A DNA stretch of 64,000 nt, taken from contig NZ_QPER01000001.1 of NCBI RefSeq assembly GCF_009455635.1, forward strand, positions 1,860,001 to 1,924,000. The letters run 5' to 3'. The notes under the pieces were generated by a model. That model made no database searches. It had not been told where the DNA came from and saw only the letters and a program-made list of their open reading frames with translations. Of this stretch, positions 1 to 8,583 are shown in pieces. Source of the stretch: Paraburkholderia agricolaris (GTDB lineage Bacteria > Pseudomonadota > Gammaproteobacteria > Burkholderiales > Burkholderiaceae). Both the position numbers and the translations under genes were made by a program. The stretch's first letter is position 1. Every line of letters begins with the position of its first letter.

Positions 1-108
1 TTCAACTTGAACAGGCTCGATAACCGTGACGTCAGCAACGAGGAACGATTTCGCCATGATCTCGCGCTCTATATGCGGTGCCTTTACGGTGATCACGTGT
101 TCAGATAA
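1..108 (+). CDS. C-terminal end of an unidentified protein (cut by window edge)
   Basis: An open frame runs from the first base to a TAA at 106-108 and encodes 35 residues ending in LYGDHVFR. Its composition is that of a normal protein: mixed charged residues, two Tyr and one Cys. The next start, that of the leuC-like gene, is only 41 bases further on the same strand, so this is probably the tail of the preceding gene of the same operon. I do not recognise the family from this fragment. Confidence 0.45.
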   Translation, partial: FNLNRLDNRDVSNEERFRHDLALYMRCLYGDHVFR

Positions 109-149
109 TCCGTCGTCGTATGCGAGCGCAGGCTTTGCAGGGCATTGGC

Positions 150-1547
150 ATGAGTAAGACCTTGTACGAAAAGATATGGGAGGCACACAGCATTCTGGAA
201 GGAGAAGATGGACAGACGCTGTTGCACGTCGGACGTCATATCGTTCAGGACGGGTCCAATCATGCATTCGACGCGCTGCATCAGCGCAATTTGCGCGTGC
301 GTAGACCGGACCAGATGTTCGCCACGCCTGACCACGGCGTTTCCTCCAGAAGCCGCGATGTGGAAGCCATCGCAGATCCCGATCAAAGACGTGCGGTACA
401 AGCGTTGTCAATGAACTCAAGGGAGTTCGGCATCGTCCATTTCGGGCTCGATGATCCGCGCCAGGGGATCGTGCATGTCGTAGGACCGGAGCAAGGCATT
501 TCCCAACCGGGGATGCTGCTTGTTTGCGGAGATTCGCACACTTCGACACATGGCGCACTGGGTGCACTGGCCTTCGGGCTCGGCGCAAGCGACGTCTTTC
601 ATGTCCTCGCCACCCAGACCATCTGGCAACGGCGCGCGAAGACTTTGAGGGTTTCGGTCGAGGGCGCATTACCCGCAGGCGTCACGGCCAAAGATTTGAT
701 ATTGGCCATCATCGCGAGGCTCGGTGCAAACGGCGCCGCCGGATACGTCATCGAGTACGCCGGTCCGGTTCTGCGAGCGATGTCGATAGAAGAACGGCTG
801 ACGGTTTGCAACATGTCGATTGAAGCGGGGGCGCGGGCCGGCATGGTCGCGCCGGACGACACCACGTACGCCTATCTCGCGGGCCGTCCGTTTGCGCCCA
901 ATGGTGCGAAGTGGGACAAGGCACTCGCCTGGTGGCGCACGTTGCCATCCGACCAGGACGCCGTGTTCGACAAAGAGATCTCGCTCGACGCCAACGCGCT
1001 CGCGCCGATGGTGACCTGGGGCAACAGCCCCGAAGATGCACTGCCGGTCGACGGCCGGGTGCCCGATCCGTTGGACGAGTCCGACCTTGAGCGGCGCGCT
1101 TATCAACTGCGAACGCTCGACTACATGGGACTTTTACCGGGGATGGCGCTCTCCGATATCCGGATCGATCAGGTCTTCATCGGCTCGTGCACCAACGCGC
1201 GAATCGAGGACCTGCGGGCCGCATCGAAAATCGTCAAGGGGGGCCGCGCAGTTGTGCCGGCACTCGTCGTGCCAGGGTCAACTCAGGTGAAGCTCGCGGC
1301 AGAGGCCGAGGGTCTCGACCGCATCTTCCGCGACGCAGGGTTCGAGTGGGGCGAATCAGGATGCTCGATGTGCGTCGCGATGAATGGCGATCGGGTTGCG
1401 CAAGGCAAGCGTTGCGCGTCGACGTCGAATCGAAATTTCATTGGACGTCAGGGCACGGGGAGCCGCACGCATCTTGTCAGCCCACCGATGGCGGCGGCCG
1501 CCGCCCTGACAGGGCGCATCACCGATGTGCGCAAGTTCGAGGTCTGA
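150..1547 (+). CDS. leuC: 3-isopropylmalate dehydratase large subunit-like (LeuC family)
   Basis: This is a full-length aconitase-superfamily large subunit of 465 residues, the usual LeuC length. The [4Fe-4S] ligands are visible as the Cys of FIGSCTNARIED and the two of GCSMC. Family motifs GDSHTSTHGALG and CASTSNRNF are intact. I start at the ATG at 150 (MSKTLYEKIWEAH), which aligns with LeuC N-termini; an in-frame ATG at 120 adds ten untypical residues. The small subunit follows one base after the stop. In leucine synthesis LeuCD isomerises 2-isopropylmalate to 3-isopropylmalate in the cytoplasm. The neighbours here are a CMD-fold protein and CoA-transferases, not leuB, so I infer a catabolic paralogue hydrating or isomerising another dicarboxylate such as a citraconate or maleate relative. 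Confidence 0.9.
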   Translation: MSKTLYEKIWEAHSILEGEDGQTLLHVGRHIVQDGSNHAFDALHQRNLRVRRPDQMFATPDHGVSSRSRDVEAIADPDQRRAVQALSMNSREFGIVHFGLDDPRQGIVHVVGPEQGISQPGMLLVCGDSHTSTHGALGALAFGLGASDVFHVLATQTIWQRRAKTLRVSVEGALPAGVTAKDLILAIIARLGANGAAGYVIEYAGPVLRAMSIEERLTVCNMSIEAGARAGMVAPDDTTYAYLAGRPFAPNGAKWDKALAWWRTLPSDQDAVFDKEISLDANALAPMVTWGNSPEDALPVDGRVPDPLDESDLERRAYQLRTLDYMGLLPGMALSDIRIDQVFIGSCTNARIEDLRAASKIVKGGRAVVPALVVPGSTQVKLAAEAEGLDRIFRDAGFEWGESGCSMCVAMNGDRVAQGKRCASTSNRNFIGRQGTGSRTHLVSPPMAAAAALTGRITDVRKFEV

Positions 1548-1548
1548 G

Positions 1549-2157
1549 ATGGAACCGTTCGTTACGCTCGACGATGTCGCTGCGCCGCTGGACCGATCGA
1601 ATGTCGACACTGACCAGATATTGCCCGCCCGATTCTTGCGCCGGCCGCGCACGGACGCGTACCGGAACTTCCTGTTCCGCGACATGCGCTTTCGCGAGGA
1701 CGGTAGCGAGGTTGCGGATTTCGTGCTGAACCAGGCACCGTTTCGCCGCGCTCGCATTCTTGTGGCGGACCGCAATTTCGGCGGCGGATCGAGCCGCGAG
1801 CAGGCGCCCTGGAGTCTAGTGGACTACGGTATTCGCTGCGTGATCGCGTCGGACTTCGGTGAAATCTTCTATCGCAATTCGCTGAAGAGTGGGCTGCTGC
1901 CCGTCGAACTGGATATCGGTACCTGCATCGCGCTACGCGAGCAACTCCACGCGAATCCGGGCGCGACGCTACGTGTCGATCTGGTCCGGCAAATTGTGAC
2001 GGCACCCGACGGTGCCACCTACGGATTCAGGATCGATCCGTTTCGAAGACGCTGCCTGCTCGAAGGCCTGGACGAAGTCGGTTTGACTCTGGAGTACGAC
2101 AGTGACATCGCCCAGTTCGAGCAATCCTACCGCCAGCGGTTCGATTGGCTTTTTTAA
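1549..2157 (+). CDS. leuD: 3-isopropylmalate dehydratase small subunit-like (LeuD family)
   Basis: This 202-residue swivel-domain subunit begins MEPFVTLDDVAAPLDRSNVD and carries the family motifs NVDTDQILPARFL and NFGGGSSREQAPW. It pairs with the large subunit encoded one base upstream, so translation is probably coupled. The substrate-recognition loop around residues 30-45 (FLRRPRTDAYRNFLF) resembles standard LeuD, so leucine-pathway substrates cannot be excluded. Catabolic neighbours favour a related methylated or unsaturated dicarboxylic acid. An in-frame ATG at 1525 would overlap leuC and lacks family similarity. Confidence 0.9.
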   Translation: MEPFVTLDDVAAPLDRSNVDTDQILPARFLRRPRTDAYRNFLFRDMRFREDGSEVADFVLNQAPFRRARILVADRNFGGGSSREQAPWSLVDYGIRCVIASDFGEIFYRNSLKSGLLPVELDIGTCIALREQLHANPGATLRVDLVRQIVTAPDGATYGFRIDPFRRRCLLEGLDEVGLTLEYDSDIAQFEQSYRQRFDWLF

Positions 2158-2210
2158 TCCATCAGGTACGTACCTGTTTCCATTTCACGTAAGCAGAAAG
2201 GTTGACCGAT

Positions 2211-2765
2211 ATGCCATTCTTTAAATCGCTGCCCGACGAAGCGGGTCCTCCCAGCATATTCACGAAGTATCCGGATATCTACGGCCCCTGGTCGACGATG
2301 AGCGAGGCAATGATGAACGGCCCTTCGCCGCTCAGTCAGGCCGAACGGGAACTGATCCTGGCGTATGCGGCCGGCGTCGCGGGTTGCGACTTCGTTTATG
2401 TGGCGCATTCGGAAGTCGCGTATGAACGCGGTATCGAAAACGGTCTGATCGAACGCCTGATCAACGATCCCGACTCCGCTCCGCTCGAACCACGCCTGAA
2501 GCCGCTGCTGGCTTTCGTTCGCAAGCTGAGTCTGACGCCGGGGCAGATATCTCAGGCGGACGCGGATTCGGTGTTCGCTGCAGGTTGGGACGAACACGCG
2601 CTTCACGACGCGATTGCGATAACTGGGCGCGCCGCCTTCATGCAACGGCTCGTTCAAGGGTACGGCTTTATACCGATGACTCGCGAGCATGCTGTGAAAC
2701 GAGCCAAAAAGCGGATCGAGCACGGCTACGTCAATCTCTACAGTGCGTTCCGCGGGTCGAAGTAA
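2211..2765 (+). CDS. Carboxymuconolactone decarboxylase/AhpD-fold protein
   Basis: This is a 184-residue protein of the CMD/AhpD fold, recognisable from LSQAERELILAYAAGVAGC followed by VAHSEVAYERG. AhpD-like peroxidases use a C-x-x-C-x(3)-H active site. Here the first Cys (C59) and the His (H66) are kept, but the second Cys is Val (V62), so a normal disulfide cycle looks impossible. The ATG at 2211 follows AAAGG at a good distance; a TTG at 2202 is in frame but overlaps that site. It lies 53 bases after leuD and 44 before the CoA-transferase, evidently in one operon. The exact reaction is unknown; a decarboxylase/isomerase role or a detoxifying peroxidase role are both possible. Confidence 0.75.
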   Translation: MPFFKSLPDEAGPPSIFTKYPDIYGPWSTMSEAMMNGPSPLSQAERELILAYAAGVAGCDFVYVAHSEVAYERGIENGLIERLINDPDSAPLEPRLKPLLAFVRKLSLTPGQISQADADSVFAAGWDEHALHDAIAITGRAAFMQRLVQGYGFIPMTREHAVKRAKKRIEHGYVNLYSAFRGSK

Positions 2766-2809
2766 AGCGCTCCCTCAATCAAAGCGTCAGCAACGCAAGT
2801 CAAACTACC

Positions 2810-4090
2810 ATGTTCAATCAGCTCGAAGCAGACTTTCCCACACATCGGCCTCGCACCGAGGGCGCAGAACTGGCGCTTCAGGGCATCCGCATCGTCGACT
2901 TTACTCATTTCATCGCGGGTCCTTTCGCAACCATGATCCTCGCCGACATGGGCGCTGAAGTAATCAAGGTTGAATCCCCCGGCAAAGGAGACGATTTCCG
3001 GCAATATCCGCCGATGGTGCCGGAGTTCGGTGGCGGCGTGCCCTACGCGTGGACCAATCGTAACAAGCGCAGTATCGCGCTGGATCTGAAGTCTTCAGAA
3101 GGGTTGGCGTTGGCGCGTGAACTCGTGGCGAAAGCGGATATCGTCGTCGAGAACTTCTCCACGGGTGTTATCGAGCGATTGGGGCTCGGCTACGAAACGT
3201 TTCGTGAAAGCAATCCGGGACTGATCTTCTGCTCAGTATCCGCGTATGGGCGAAAAGGCGCGTTTGCTGATCGCCTCGGCTTCGATCCTATCGCCCAGGC
3301 GGAAAGCGGTTTCATATCCATGAATGGATACCCGGATCGCGAAGGGGTGCGAGCGCTTTCGCCGGTCATGGACATCAGTACTGCAATGATGACCAGTAAC
3401 GCGATTCTCGGCGCGCTCGTTGCAAGGGCGAGAACCGGCAAGGGACAGGCAGTGGAAGTCGCGCTCTTCGATACCGCTGTCCTCATGACCGGCTATGCCC
3501 CGCTGCAAGAGCTCTACACGGGGAAGGGGCCGGTCAGGCCAGGCAACACCAGTCCGGATACCTGTCCGTCGGGCGTCTTCAAATCGATGGATCAGTCGTT
3601 TCTTATCAATTGCGGGAACACGCAAATCTTCCAGCGATTGATGACTCAGGTGTTGGATCTTCCTCAGGTGGCTAGCGACCCGGCGTACGCGACCAACAAG
3701 GACCGTGTCGCGAAACGGCAGACGCTTTTCAGCCTGCTGCAGGACGAGTTTTCCAGGCAGCCGTGGGAGTACTGGCAAGCACGTATGCGCGCGGCAAACG
3801 TGCCGTGCGGCGAGTTGCGGACAGTCGGCGAGGCAATTCGATCCCCGGAAGCGCACGAGCAGCAGATCGTTACGCGAATTCCTCATCCTGAGTTGGGCTG
3901 GGTGCCAAATATCGCGCTGCCGATTCGTTATGCGCAGACGCCGTTGGCCGACCCCGCGCCGGCGCCGCGCGTCGGCGAACACACACTCGACGTTCTGGGC
4001 GAATGGCTGGGATACAACCGGGAGCGGCTTGAAACGCTGGCCGAAGCGGGCGCCTTCGGCGCAGCCGCGGTACAGGGTGCGCTTAAGTGA
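2810..4090 (+). CDS. CaiB/BaiF family CoA-transferase (class III)
   Basis: This 426-residue class III CoA-transferase moves CoA between acyl-CoA donors and a free carboxylic acid. The N-terminal signature LQGIRIVDFTHFIAGPFA and the ADMGAEVIKVESP segment are typical. The presumed catalytic Asp lies in SPVMDISTAM (about residue 188), followed by the standard RTGKGQAVEVALFD strand. The start at 2810 (MFNQLEADF) is the last Met before the conserved domain. It is the fourth gene of the leuC-leuD-CMD operon, suggesting that the dicarboxylate or its product is activated as a CoA ester. A second CaiB homologue lies at 10.5-11.8 kb on the opposite strand. Confidence 0.9.
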   Translation: MFNQLEADFPTHRPRTEGAELALQGIRIVDFTHFIAGPFATMILADMGAEVIKVESPGKGDDFRQYPPMVPEFGGGVPYAWTNRNKRSIALDLKSSEGLALARELVAKADIVVENFSTGVIERLGLGYETFRESNPGLIFCSVSAYGRKGAFADRLGFDPIAQAESGFISMNGYPDREGVRALSPVMDISTAMMTSNAILGALVARARTGKGQAVEVALFDTAVLMTGYAPLQELYTGKGPVRPGNTSPDTCPSGVFKSMDQSFLINCGNTQIFQRLMTQVLDLPQVASDPAYATNKDRVAKRQTLFSLLQDEFSRQPWEYWQARMRAANVPCGELRTVGEAIRSPEAHEQQIVTRIPHPELGWVPNIALPIRYAQTPLADPAPAPRVGEHTLDVLGEWLGYNRERLETLAEAGAFGAAAVQGALK

Positions 4091-4107
4091 TTTCATGAGC
4101 CCCATGC

Positions 4108-4133
4108 GAGGATGGTCGACTTCGATCATCCTC
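4108..4133 (+). other. Stem-loop after the CaiB gene
   Basis: GAGGATG (4108-4114) pairs with CATCCTC (4127-4133) around a 12-base loop, 18 bases after the CoA-transferase stop. No T-run follows, so a rho-independent terminator is doubtful. It may stabilise the 3' end between these convergent genes. Confidence 0.3.
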
Positions 4134-4233
4134 CGCCCACGCGCGAGGGCGCGCGGCTGGGGCGGCTCGATCGCGCCAGCTGAAGCTGCCGTTCGGTCGC
4201 CACGTCAACTGGCACCGATCGATTCGACCACCC

Positions 4234-4803
4234 TCATTCTTGCCGTTCGTCTGTGTCAGGCTGGACAAGCTCCGGCCAGAAGCGCCGGATCACCGAGCGT
4301 TGCCTCGAGTACGCGTAACAACTGTCGGGCCGGACCGCCAGCTTCGCAGGGTCCACCGTAGCCTGGCCGATTCTCCGTGCGCCACTGATAGCCTGGAACG
4401 CGGTCGTGCCCAGCGGAATCATCATCTCCATCAGATGCGTGCAGCTCGCAGCGCCACGGAGTTTCTGCTTGACGATGTTCGACCAGCCGGCCGCGATCCG
4501 TTCTCCGACCAACGCCGACAGCGTGGATTCGGCCTCTTTGCATAGCTCGTACGGAGTGGCGTCGGAAGAGGCTTCGATGTTGCGGATCAGGAACGTGTCG
4601 TCAATAGTCACGCGAACGGAAAGATCATGCAAAGGCATGCGGGCGGGCAACGGTTCAGGACGGCTGACGAGTGCCATCGGAAACGGCTTGGTGTCGACGA
4701 GATGAGCTTCGATGTCGTAGAGCCCGTCTTTGCGGCGAAACCCATGCATGTCGATGACACGGTGGTGTACGTCGCGACGAGGGACAGGAGCCGACAATGG
4801 CAT
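4234..4803 (-). CDS. DUF2889 domain protein
   Basis: This 189-residue protein has the DUF2889 look: an N-terminal MPLSAPVPRRDVHHR, then DGLYDIEAHLVDTKPFP, and a central strand SVRVTIDDTFLIRNIEA followed by a Cys-rich helix region. No enzyme motif, signal peptide or membrane segment is seen. The reaction of the family is, to my knowledge, not established, although members often sit in catabolic gene clusters. I start at 4803, the Met just before the conserved domain; an open extension to 5040 is Arg-rich and unlikely to be coding. It is transcribed alone, convergent with the CaiB operon and divergent from the GMC oxidoreductase. Confidence 0.75.
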   Translation of the reverse strand: MPLSAPVPRRDVHHRVIDMHGFRRKDGLYDIEAHLVDTKPFPMALVSRPEPLPARMPLHDLSVRVTIDDTFLIRNIEASSDATPYELCKEAESTLSALVGERIAAGWSNIVKQKLRGAASCTHLMEMMIPLGTTAFQAISGARRIGQATVDPAKLAVRPDSCYAYSRQRSVIRRFWPELVQPDTDERQE

Positions 4804-5336
4804 TTTGGAGACCTCGCGGTTGGAATGTTGTAAGCGTGGACAACGCAATAAACACGCCAAATTGCGGCGTGTCGTCGGTCTCCGTACGCGATGACTCGCC
4901 AGCCGGCCCGTGACTGGCCGGTACCCGGCCGAGGGCGAGGCCGAGGCGTGCAGGCGAATACACGGACTGTCGCCACGAAGGACACTCACTGCGTTTCTCC
5001 GGTTCACCAGACGTGCTTCAAGACGGGGAACTCGCGACAAGTGTCATGACGATCATGCTGTTTTTCTCAACGATCTAGCAAGCGCACCACAGCCAGTCCA
5101 TCGCGTTTGACGGCACGGGTGAGTACGGCCACACCTATCTCAGCACTTCAATATCCAAAACTGGCATCTCAATTGCTTTTATAGCTCGATGGCTGCCGAT
5201 ACGGCGCGAGCGTATCAATTGAATCTGGCGTGGGAATTTCAACATGCTGAAACGTGGAGGCCCTGTGCGCCTCCGAAGAGCATCGTCGAGCCGGGTCGCT
5301 GGGTCGTCATGCTCTGAACTGTCGAGAGAGTCGAAA
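4804..5336. other. Intergenic region between DUF2889 gene and GMC oxidoreductase
   Basis: This divergent intergenic stretch of about 530 bases carries no convincing gene. It contains the regulon-like motif at 5161-5177 and, just downstream, the inverted repeat GATACG (5198-5203)/CGTATC (5211-5216). Both lie upstream of the GMC gene and are candidates for its control. Confidence 0.5.
5161..5177 (+). promoter_or_regulatory. Candidate operator, GGCAT-N5-TTGC motif (GMC gene)
   Basis: CTGGCATCTCAATTGCT shares the core GGCAT-N5-TTGC and its spacing with sites at 8516, 11901, 13904 and (reverse strand) 13728. It lies 160 bases before the TTG start chosen for the GMC oxidoreductase. It is the weakest of the five because only the two half-sites match. 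Confidence 0.4.
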
Positions 5337-6959
5337 TTGGAAAGCTACGATTACATTGTTATTGGAGCGGGCTCAGCAGGTTGCGTAGTAGCGCGGCGTC
5401 TATCGGATAACCCGGAATTGAGGGTGCTCCTGCTTGAAGCCGGCCCCGCGTCCGACGACTTCTGGATTCGCACCCCAGCTGGAATGGGCAGGCTGTTCAA
5501 ACACGAAGACTACAACTGGAAGTATTTCACAGAGCCTGTGCCAACTCTGCGCAATCGGCAGATTTACTGGCCGAGAGGTAAGACGCTCGGCGGCAGCAGC
5601 GCGATAAACGGCATGGTCTACGTCCGGGGTAACCGCAGCGATTTCGATCACTGGGCGAGTCTGGGCAACACGGGGTGGGGGTGGGAGGACGTCCTTCCGT
5701 ACTTCAAGCGCGCGGAGGCTAACCAGCGGATTACTGGCCCGTTATGGGGCACCGGGGGCCCGTTGGTGATCAGCGATCCAGCAGTCAAGCACCCGAGCGC
5801 CTTCGCGTTTCTGGAGGCTGCTCGCAGGAACGGCATTCCGACGCTGGAAGAGATCAATGGCGTTGAAGAGCATGGCGCCGGATTTTTGCAAGCGACCATC
5901 TCGAACGGCATTCGGCAAACAGCGTACTCGGCCTACATCGAGCCGGTCAAGCATCGAACCAATCTGGTCGTGCAAGCCAATACGCACGTGCGCCGTGTCG
6001 TGTTCGAGGACAGACAGGCAACGGGCGTGGAGGTGATCCAGGGCGATTCGACCCGAACAATCGCCGCACGGCGCGAGGTGATCGTCTGCGGAGGCGCCTT
6101 GAATTCGCCGCACGTGCTGATGCTCTCAGGCATCGGCGATGGTGCCATGCTGCAGCAGCATGGCATTTCCACGCTGGTTCACGCACCCGGTGTGGGGCGG
6201 AATCTGCAGGATCATTTCGTGGTACGCGTGCAGGCGAGGGCAACTCGCGAGAGCTCCTATAACCATGCACTGAGCGGTTGGCGAAAATACTGGGAAGGTG
6301 CCCGCTACGTTGCGACGCGGCGTGGCTATCTGGCGCTGGGCTCTTCGATGGCGGCGGCTTTCGTCAAGAGTGGACCGGATGTTCCCTACGCCGACCTTGA
6401 AATCAGCTTTCGCCCAATGACTTTCCGTTATCTTCCCACCGGAAGCGTCGAGGTCGACGATTATCCGGGCGTCAGCGCATCGGTCTACAACATGCGTCCC
6501 GCGTCGAAAGGCCAGATCACGCTGAAATCCGCCGACCCGTTGCAGGCTCTCGCGTTCAACCCGAACTATCTAGGTGATCCGTCTGACGTCGACGTCATGC
6601 TGTCGGGCCTGCACACCATTCGCCGTATTTACGCCAGCGAGCCGCTTGCGTCGCGGATTCTGTCTGAAATTGCCCCCGGCCCCGGCGTCGCAACCGACGA
6701 ACAGCTGATCGATTACATGGAGCGGGAGGGGCAGTGCGCTTTTCACCCCGCGGGCAGTTGCAAGATGGGGAATGACGATATGGCCGTAGTCGATGCCGGC
6801 CTGCGTGTTCATGGTGTCGAGCGGCTCCGGGTTATCGATGCGTCGATCATGCCGACGGTGACGTCGGGGAACACCAATGCGCCGAGTGTCATGATCGGTG
6901 AAAAAGGAGCCGACCTTATTTTGGCTGAAGCAATGCAGGCTCGAGCGGTGCCTGCCTGA
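5337..6959 (+). CDS. GMC family oxidoreductase (FAD alcohol/choline dehydrogenase-like)
   Basis: This flavoprotein of about 540 residues oxidises an alcohol to an aldehyde. The FAD-binding motif YDYIVIGAGSAGCVVARRL is at the N-terminus, GMC signature 1 is PRGKTLGGSSAINGMVYVRG, and signature 2 is GGALNSPHVLMLSGIG. The C-terminal active-site segment FHPAGSCKMG carries the catalytic His. I choose the TTG at 5337, preceded by GAGAGAG, because family proteins begin a few residues before the FAD motif. An upstream in-frame ATG at 5244 would add 31 untypical residues. No signal peptide is seen, so it is probably cytoplasmic. The context suggests oxidation of an alcohol intermediate or substrate of the island. 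Confidence 0.88.
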   Translation: MESYDYIVIGAGSAGCVVARRLSDNPELRVLLLEAGPASDDFWIRTPAGMGRLFKHEDYNWKYFTEPVPTLRNRQIYWPRGKTLGGSSAINGMVYVRGNRSDFDHWASLGNTGWGWEDVLPYFKRAEANQRITGPLWGTGGPLVISDPAVKHPSAFAFLEAARRNGIPTLEEINGVEEHGAGFLQATISNGIRQTAYSAYIEPVKHRTNLVVQANTHVRRVVFEDRQATGVEVIQGDSTRTIAARREVIVCGGALNSPHVLMLSGIGDGAMLQQHGISTLVHAPGVGRNLQDHFVVRVQARATRESSYNHALSGWRKYWEGARYVATRRGYLALGSSMAAAFVKSGPDVPYADLEISFRPMTFRYLPTGSVEVDDYPGVSASVYNMRPASKGQITLKSADPLQALAFNPNYLGDPSDVDVMLSGLHTIRRIYASEPLASRILSEIAPGPGVATDEQLIDYMEREGQCAFHPAGSCKMGNDDMAVVDAGLRVHGVERLRVIDASIMPTVTSGNTNAPSVMIGEKGADLILAEAMQARAVPA

Positions 6960-6987
6960 ACCCACATTGCAGCCATTGCGAGGAGGG

Positions 6988-7025
6988 GTGGCGGCGCATG
7001 ACTTTCCATGCGACGTCGCCGCCAC
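6988..7025. terminator. Hairpin between convergent genes
   Basis: GTGGCGGCG pairs with CGCCGCCAC, and the inner CATG pairs with CATG around ACTTTC, with a few unpaired bases on the right arm. It sits in the 72-base gap between the convergent GMC and iron-ADH genes. It could act as a two-way transcription stop, though only short T-runs flank it. Confidence 0.45.
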
Positions 7026-7031
7026 TTTGCT

Positions 7032-8219
7032 TTACCAGCACGCCTCGAGTATGGAGAGAATTGACGCCTCGCTCGACACGAGCCGGCTGTTGCGTGTGAT
7101 GAACCAGTCAGACATCGCAGCGCTGGCGATCTTGGGCAGATCGACCCGAGCAATCCCGATGTCTTGTAAGCGATGAGGCACCAACAGTCTTCCGAACAAC
7201 GCCTCGATCGCGTCAACGGCGGCTATCGGTTTCTCCGGGCGTGAGCTGCCACCGGACTTGCCGAGCAAAGCTTCGCTGATCGCATCGAATCGTTCGTCTA
7301 TGTCCTGCGCATTAAAACGCATTGTGTGCGGCAGAACAATAGCATTCACGATGCCATTCGCAATGTCACTATGTGCACCGATGGCATGGGCCAGAACCGA
7401 AGCAAGGCCGCCGCCAGAATGCTCTGTTCCTCGCCCACAAAGAATTGCGGCAAGCACGAGACGTTCGCGCCCCGGAGTATCGTTCACGCTCGAGCTATTC
7501 AGATGGTTCGCGATCAGACGCAGCGAATGCATGAGCATAGCTTCGGAGATGGGGTCGCACTTTTGCGAGGCGATTGCTTCCACGGCCGTGGAAAGCGTAT
7601 TGAGACTCGCGCTCTGGATCAACGGGTCGGGTGCAGTGCGGAGAAATTCCGGGTGCACGAAAAGCGCCTTGACTCGTGTCTTGGGATCGAACAGAGCGAG
7701 GCGGCGTCCGGTATCCTCATCATGGACGGCGCTTCCGGCTTTAACGAAGGCTGTACTCGGTGTGGTGGGTACGATGAACTGAGGTAGCTTAGGCGCTCTC
7801 AGTCGCGGGCTCTCAAAGGTTCCGTCCGGGAGCCGTCTGGTACTGAGTGTTTGCGCGGGAGCCTTCTCCGCGAGAAGAATGCTGGCCGCACGGGCGGTGA
7901 CCGCGGCGGAACCGCCGCCAACGGCAATGACGCTGTCAGCCTTCAGATCTTCGATGATCTGCGCGGACTCCATGACGGAAGGCAGCGGGCTATTTGGCCG
8001 TACGGTGATGCATTCTCCGATCAACATGGGCCCGAGAACTTGCCGCAGTAAATCCATCGCCTGGGAATCGCGCACGGACCGTCCGCTGACGATGACTGCG
8101 CGGCTGCAGCCTTCACGCGTCAGCTCTCGCTCCAACGACGAAAGACAGTTTTCGCCGCAAAAAAGCCGCAATTCGGCTGCCACGTGTTGGAACGACAACG
8201 GCACGGGATCTCTTTTCAT
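7032..8219 (-). CDS. Iron-containing alcohol dehydrogenase / maleylacetate reductase-fold protein
   Basis: This 395-residue protein has the group III (iron) alcohol dehydrogenase fold. The nucleotide-binding GGGSAAVTARAA is at about residues 101-112 and VPTTPSTAF at 150-158. Normally four ligands (Asp/Asn and three His) hold the metal. Here N207 replaces the Asp, as in maleylacetate reductases, T211 replaces the first His, H278 is kept, and N288 replaces the last His. Metal binding is therefore doubtful. Some maleylacetate reductases are thought to work without metal, so the enzyme may still reduce a keto or maleyl acid. The start at 8219 (MKRDPVPLSF) is the Met nearest the domain. It diverges from the enoyl-CoA hydratase. 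Confidence 0.8.
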   Translation of the reverse strand: MKRDPVPLSFQHVAAELRLFCGENCLSSLERELTREGCSRAVIVSGRSVRDSQAMDLLRQVLGPMLIGECITVRPNSPLPSVMESAQIIEDLKADSVIAVGGGSAAVTARAASILLAEKAPAQTLSTRRLPDGTFESPRLRAPKLPQFIVPTTPSTAFVKAGSAVHDEDTGRRLALFDPKTRVKALFVHPEFLRTAPDPLIQSASLNTLSTAVEAIASQKCDPISEAMLMHSLRLIANHLNSSSVNDTPGRERLVLAAILCGRGTEHSGGGLASVLAHAIGAHSDIANGIVNAIVLPHTMRFNAQDIDERFDAISEALLGKSGGSSRPEKPIAAVDAIEALFGRLLVPHRLQDIGIARVDLPKIASAAMSDWFITRNSRLVSSEASILSILEACW

Positions 8220-8583
8220 TGCGAGGGATGTTCGTTCTCTGACGGGGTGGTTGTAGCGTCCGGTGTGAATTGAACTGTTGTGCTGGGTCGGCCTGCCTAG
8301 TGTAGACCGACCGGACACGCTCGCGGGTCGGCTTTTATTGCCGCGGAGGTAAGCTTGCCTTACGCCCCATCCGTCGCATCCCCCGCGGCAAAATAGAGGT
8401 CTTGTGTATTCCCCGTGGACATAGAGGCACGCAAACGTCGTTATCGCGCACAGCCTGTGTGATCAACAAACCGGGTAGCGTGCCTTCTTTTGACTGGGGT
8501 GCCACACTTCCACACATGGCACATATGTTGCGCCTCGGGAGCTACGCTATTTAAGGGCAGCGCGGCCCGGTTGAGGGAGATAC
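8220..8583. other. Divergent intergenic region, iron-ADH / enoyl-CoA hydratase
   Basis: No gene is seen in these 364 bases. The region holds a 9-bp inverted repeat TTGCCGCGG (8338-8346)/CCGCGGCAA (8383-8391) and GTGCCA (8499-8504)/TGGCAC (8517-8522). The regulon-like motif is at 8516-8532, and an AT-rich TATTTA at 8548 could be a -10 box for the enoyl-CoA hydratase. Confidence 0.5.
8516..8532 (+). promoter_or_regulatory. Candidate operator, GGCAY-N5-TTGC motif (enoyl-CoA hydratase)
   Basis: ATGGCACATATGTTGCG differs at only two positions from the site at 13904 before the acyl-CoA dehydrogenase. It ends 51 bases before the hydratase start, close to the expected -35 region, and overlaps one arm of the repeat GTGCCA/TGGCAC. 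Confidence 0.55.

Noticed and set aside
3233..4129. Antisense open frame over the first CoA-transferase
   Set aside because: No recognisable domain and typical antisense composition; the CaiB frame is certain.
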